Positions 60,736 to 64,000 of a stretch of 64,000 bases of DNA are shown piece by piece. Source of the stretch: Bigelowiella natans CCMP2755 (taxonomy: Eukaryota > Cercozoa > Chlorarachniophyceae); the NCBI GenBank assembly GCA_000320545.1, contig ADNK01000976.1, positions 1 through 64,000 of the forward strand. The letters run 5' to 3'. The translations under genes were made by a program, and so were the position numbers. Each line of letters begins with the position of its first letter. Position 1 is the stretch's first letter. The notes below the pieces were generated by a model. That model was not told the DNA's origin. It did not search any database and saw only the letters and a program-made list of their open reading frames with translations.

Positions 60736-62447
60736 TATGTATACATTTTGTACATTTACAGCGCTGGCAACAAATTGATTCGACTGTGGACGCGTATGGT
60801 TGTCCTGATGGCATGTGTATTTATGCATCCGGTGACAGGTGAAAGATGCTCAGGCTGAAGGCCCTTTCTCTACAATGATCATTGGTGTCAGCATAGCAGC
60901 GGTAGTCGCAACCGCCCCCTCCTGTTTTCATCATCGACTTGCAATGATACGGAGTCATGGCCTTGTTGTTCAGGACGTCCTAATCATCGTGGTCTTCGCA
61001 TTGAACCTCGGCATTGCGGAAGCTTTGATTCGGGGCTCAGGGCTCACATTCTACACCTTCTTGCGCCCCGTGAACAAGGTTGTTTCCCCATGGATATGTT
61101 GTCGTATCTAAAATCCGACCGGTGTGGGATTGATATCGTGTGAATGCATTATTTTATATCTGATAGGGAATCTTACCCGTGTGCTCGTTTTTACTCATGC
61201 AATTAGATTCTGTGGTCTGGTGTGTTTGGAGCGACTTCTGGTTTCCTAATGGACATTTTTGCCAATACCGGGGTGGTGACCACTGCTACAGCAGCACTTC
61301 TATGTCACGTGCATGCATATATTATTTGAAAGACTGGAGAGATCCAGCAGCAAGATGAAAGTGCGCATTTTTTTCCACACACAGCGACTACCTGATCGTG
61401 GAAGGGACTTGCTTGTCCTCAGTACGGGGCTAACGATCTTCTTCATCTCCAGTCTTGTACCGGTAATCGAACACAGTGACGCTCTTCCTTTTTGCCATTC
61501 TGAGCGCCAAACTCTTCATGCGTGTAGTCGTTCTTCTCGTTTGAGCCTCTCCTTGCTTGCGTCATCGGGGGGATTTTCGTGGTCAACTTCGGACGAAATG
61601 CTGCCTACCATGACCATCTGATGGATCGATTTCTCCCTTACATCAACATTCTCTTCTTCACATCCGCGGTAAGTATTGCCACGTGTCGGTATCACGATAA
61701 TGGAGAGGTGCTTTGGTTAACGCCCATGCGCTTTTTGTGCACAGGGGGCCGAGCTGGAGATCGACCACCTCCTACGACCAGAACTGCTATTTCTAGGTTA
61801 TTCAGATTAGGAATCAGCATTCTAAGTCATTTTGTTCTTCATGGGCGATTGTGCATAAATTCTTTACTGGTTTTGTTGCTAAGGCCTCGGGATATTTTCA
61901 CTTCGTATTGCGTCGTTGTGGTTGGGTGCAACTTTGGGAGGCTGGCTCGCAGGCCGTCCTTCCCGAGAAACAAGTTACGCTTGGATGGGGTCCTCGTCTC
62001 CTTAACACCACAAAATCTCCGACAGAAAAAATACAGACTTTTTACCTTAATCCAAAATATTATTGCTATCGTTGTTATTATTGTTATTACTATTATTTCA
62101 AAGGAAGCTTCATAATAATGCAGGTACGTCACGCAAGCCGGTGTAGCGATGGGGCTTGCGAAAGATGTCGCACGAGAGTTTCCGGAATGGGGACAAGTGT
62201 TTGCATCAATGATGATTTTCCAAATGGCCATTAACCAGGCAATATTCTAACAAGAAAACAGCGTCATCTGCGACGATTCCTAACAAACGTATCGTCCACC
62301 CAGGTTGTTGGCCCCCCTCTGTTCAAGTATGCCATCGTTTCAATGGGGGAATGCCGTGCAAAGCAAATGGTTGAATTGGAGCCAACAAAGCAAAAGCAAA
62401 GCCCACATGCAGCAAAAACTGATATTTTGAGCAACGGCGAACCTTGA
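58718..62447 (+). CDS. TMCO3-like CPA2 cation/proton antiporter with Cys- and His-rich ectodomain
   Basis: About seventeen exons reconstruct 692 residues. After a signal peptide (VPAVLVLAALFLLRVGA) come a short coiled coil (SLFKEIQKLREELNNI) and a GCC2/GCC3-type Cys-rich repeat (CESCPPGSYSNTFSQGC). A His-rich segment follows (EDHGHLHDTPEVGEVG, GHHHHRHDEH). The remainder is a monovalent cation/proton antiporter-2 domain: RLPLISGYLIAGILSGPHLL, DLRIIDQFSISCIALAAGME, ARSPASAIAIVKDAQAEGPF, FEPLLACVIGGIFVVNFGRN, GAELEIDHLLRPELLFLG, WMGYVTQAGVAMGLA and QVVGPPLFKYAI. The ARSPASAIAIV helix and the coiled-coil-plus-antiporter layout match TMCO3 and plastid or endomembrane KEA-type carriers. Ion preference (K+ or Na+) cannot be read. 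An (AT)n array sits in one intron. Confidence 0.88.
60684..60733. repeat. (AT)n microsatellite in an antiporter intron
   Basis: An AT run preceded by a short CA tract, inside the intron between the exon ending in AIAI (60609) and the exon starting VKDAQ (60839). Confidence 0.9.
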
Positions 62448-63381
62448 TGAGTAGAATTTTAACGCGTTTAACGCGGTAGCTATTAGTGACCTGGAGAATA
62501 TTTACCTTGCAATCATAATTCAGGAAAAGCTAGAACTAGACATGTTAATCACAAGTACACATGTGTCTATCGCATCTGCTACCGCGAGCTGCGGTTGTGC
62601 AGGCCTTGGAGGCGGCAGAGCCGTGGCTGTAACTGCATAGCGCGTTATAGCGTCTCATATGCGTCGTGGCATCGCATCGCAGATGCGAGATAGCGAGGCC
62701 TGAAACGCGATCAATTGATCCTGCTACCCTGCATGCTAGCATGCTGCGCTCCTACAGGCATACTGGCTTACTTTGTGCGATTTACTCGTTGAACAATGAA
62801 GGCCTTAAATGCAAACGGCGCTACTGCGCGTTTACATCCATTGCCGCAAGACACACATGCAGATGTGGATCATTTATTGCTTTCTTGCCCATTGCACACC
62901 ACACAACATCAACGCCGCTTGAGAAATTAGCTCACTGCCATAGTGATGCGCGACGACGCGAAACGAAAAGATTGACTTGCGATGAGAAGGAAACACACGC
63001 ACTAGTGCCGCCGGTGCACGAAATGCGCGACATTCAAGACCGAAACAACATGCATTTGATTGCATGAAAACACATTATAGCGGAGACCAACAGATTCAAC
63101 ATTAGCACTGTAGCCGCTGCATTGCACAGCTACATAAGGATGACCATTGAACAAATTTAATTTGATTCATTACATCCGTCTTACATATAGTACATATAGC
63201 TCGCGAATGTAATATCAATATTTTCAATATTCACAAAACGCTTAGAAGATAATTTTGTGTTTTAAGTCAATAAAATAGGGCACATAGAAGTCCGATATAA
63301 ACTGCCATATGTGGAACACATGCAAACTGAAAACACGTGCTACACCTCATTATCATGCCTTTCATCACACCAGATTCATAC
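62448..63381. other. Convergent spacer with palindrome-rich island 10
   Basis: No exon is seen. From about 62520 to 63190 the sequence is island-like. Its right 260 bp, read on the minus strand, aligns closely with the left part of the 21321-21720 element. Confidence 0.65.
62930..63190 (-). repeat. Dispersed inverted-repeat family, long inverted copy
   Basis: On the minus strand this reads TAAGACGGATGTAATGAATC, then TTCAATGGTCATCCTTATGT, AGCTGTGCAATGCAGCGGCT, then TTGAATCTGTTGGTCTCCGC and CATGCAATCAAATGCATGTT, in the same order as the first 200 bases of the 21321 element. A matching opposite end could not be found. Confidence 0.75.
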
Positions 63382-64000
63382 TTAACCCGAATGCTTTTGT
63401 TCTATGCCCTGGATTGCAGACTCGATCTCACGGAGCTTACCCTATCACAGTGCTCAACAAATCAGTTTCGTTTGCAGCTTTGGTGTAAAATGCATCGCAT
63501 ACCCTTAGAATATCGAGACTTTGCTTGACTATTTCCTCGGGTGGGAGCACCCCAGTGGTCTGCGTTATAAACAGGAACGATTCTCATTTGTATTCTGGGT
63601 CTGGAAATGCAAGGCGTGCAGATATTGGCTGATGTGGCACCTCAACGGTAAAGATGAACGTGTCTGTGCTCTGTTCGATAGAGACTAAATCCTCGAGATC
63701 CTGCAATAATAGCTTTGTTTTAGTGTCCTCTGGTTATGGGGTCTAGAAATGGACGTCTAGCCAAACCTCGACTTCATTGACGTCCGTCCGGTCTTCGCTC
63801 CAATACAAGCACTCCTGCGTTGTTGTAAGACACATGGCATTCAACACACTCCCGACGGCCAAACACTCGCGACTGTGATGGGTGGAAATTGGCGGTTGCA
63901 TTACTACCCGGCAGTAAACACATTTCCGGTTATCGACGACTGTGACCCCTCGGTCCTCGACGTATTTAAATACCTAATGGCGCAAGCAAAACATCATCGA
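63382..64000 (-). CDS. RPAC1: RPAC1/AC40 subunit of RNA polymerases I and III (3' part only)
   Basis: The last four exons (63973-63767, 63700-63641, 63559-63503, 63441-63382) are visible; the 5' part lies beyond the right edge. AC40 pairs with AC19 to form the alpha-like platform of Pol I and Pol III. The first exon reads VFKYVEDRGVTVVDNRKC and then VYC, matching the Cys-containing segment after CPxxVF in AC40. The next ends STDTFIFTVE. The third begins TTGVLPPEEIVKQSLDIL, where the TG-x-LPP motif favours AC40 over RPB3. The last ends GKLREIESAIQGIEQ. All junctions are in phase. The loop after the first Cys pair is longer than I expect for the family. Confidence 0.75.

Overview
This window is nuclear DNA from a free-living, flagellated, probably plastid-bearing unicellular eukaryote. 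Almost every gene is split by short GT-AG introns, mostly about 45-90 bp. Cilium genes are present (CCDC39, IFT27, a Tctex-type dynein light chain), and a geranylgeranyl diphosphate synthase starts with a signal-peptide-plus-transit-like leader, as expected with a complex (secondary) plastid. A cryptophyte, chlorarachniophyte or similar alga would fit. The lineage is inferred from gene content only and cannot be fixed from the sequence.

Layout from left to right, coding spans: BEACH-WD40 protein (+, 5' part outside); cathepsin C-like protease (-); DYNLT1/Tctex1 light chain (+); coiled-coil protein (-); large polycystin-1-like REJ/GPS membrane protein (+); LSD1-type zinc-finger protein (-); GGPP synthase (-); small single-pass membrane protein (+); UPF1 RNA helicase (-); SprT/GCNA-like protease (-); PDZ-HAD phosphatase-like fusion (+); CCDC39 (-); IFT27 (+); Sel1-repeat protein (-), with unresolved Cys-rich exons upstream; small Cys/His protein (-); alkaline ceramidase-like protein (+); RPB9 (-); TMCO3-like cation/proton antiporter (+); RPAC1/AC40 (-, runs off the right edge). 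Most models were rebuilt by joining exons whose phases agree at GT-AG (rarely GC-AG) sites, so total coding lengths are multiples of three.

The strongest large-scale pattern is the arrangement of spacers. Genes alternate as divergent and convergent pairs. The seven divergent 5'-5' spacers are short (about 300-680 bp) and free of repeats. Each of the eight convergent 3'-3' spacers, and the spacer of both well-resolved tandem pairs, holds an island of hyper-palindromic sequence rich in CTAG, GCATGC and ACATGT. Several islands carry copies of one dispersed terminal-inverted-repeat family; two copies look complete (21321-21720 and 40338-40985).

The genes are mostly housekeeping: RNA polymerase subunits RPB9 and AC40, mRNA surveillance (UPF1), isoprenoid and sphingolipid metabolism, proteolysis and ciliary motility and transport. 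CCDC39 and IFT27 share one 507-bp divergent spacer, which suggests a common ciliary promoter. Microsatellites are concentrated in introns of the cathepsin C-like and Sel1-repeat genes. I found no tRNA, rRNA, CRISPR array, transposase or reverse transcriptase.
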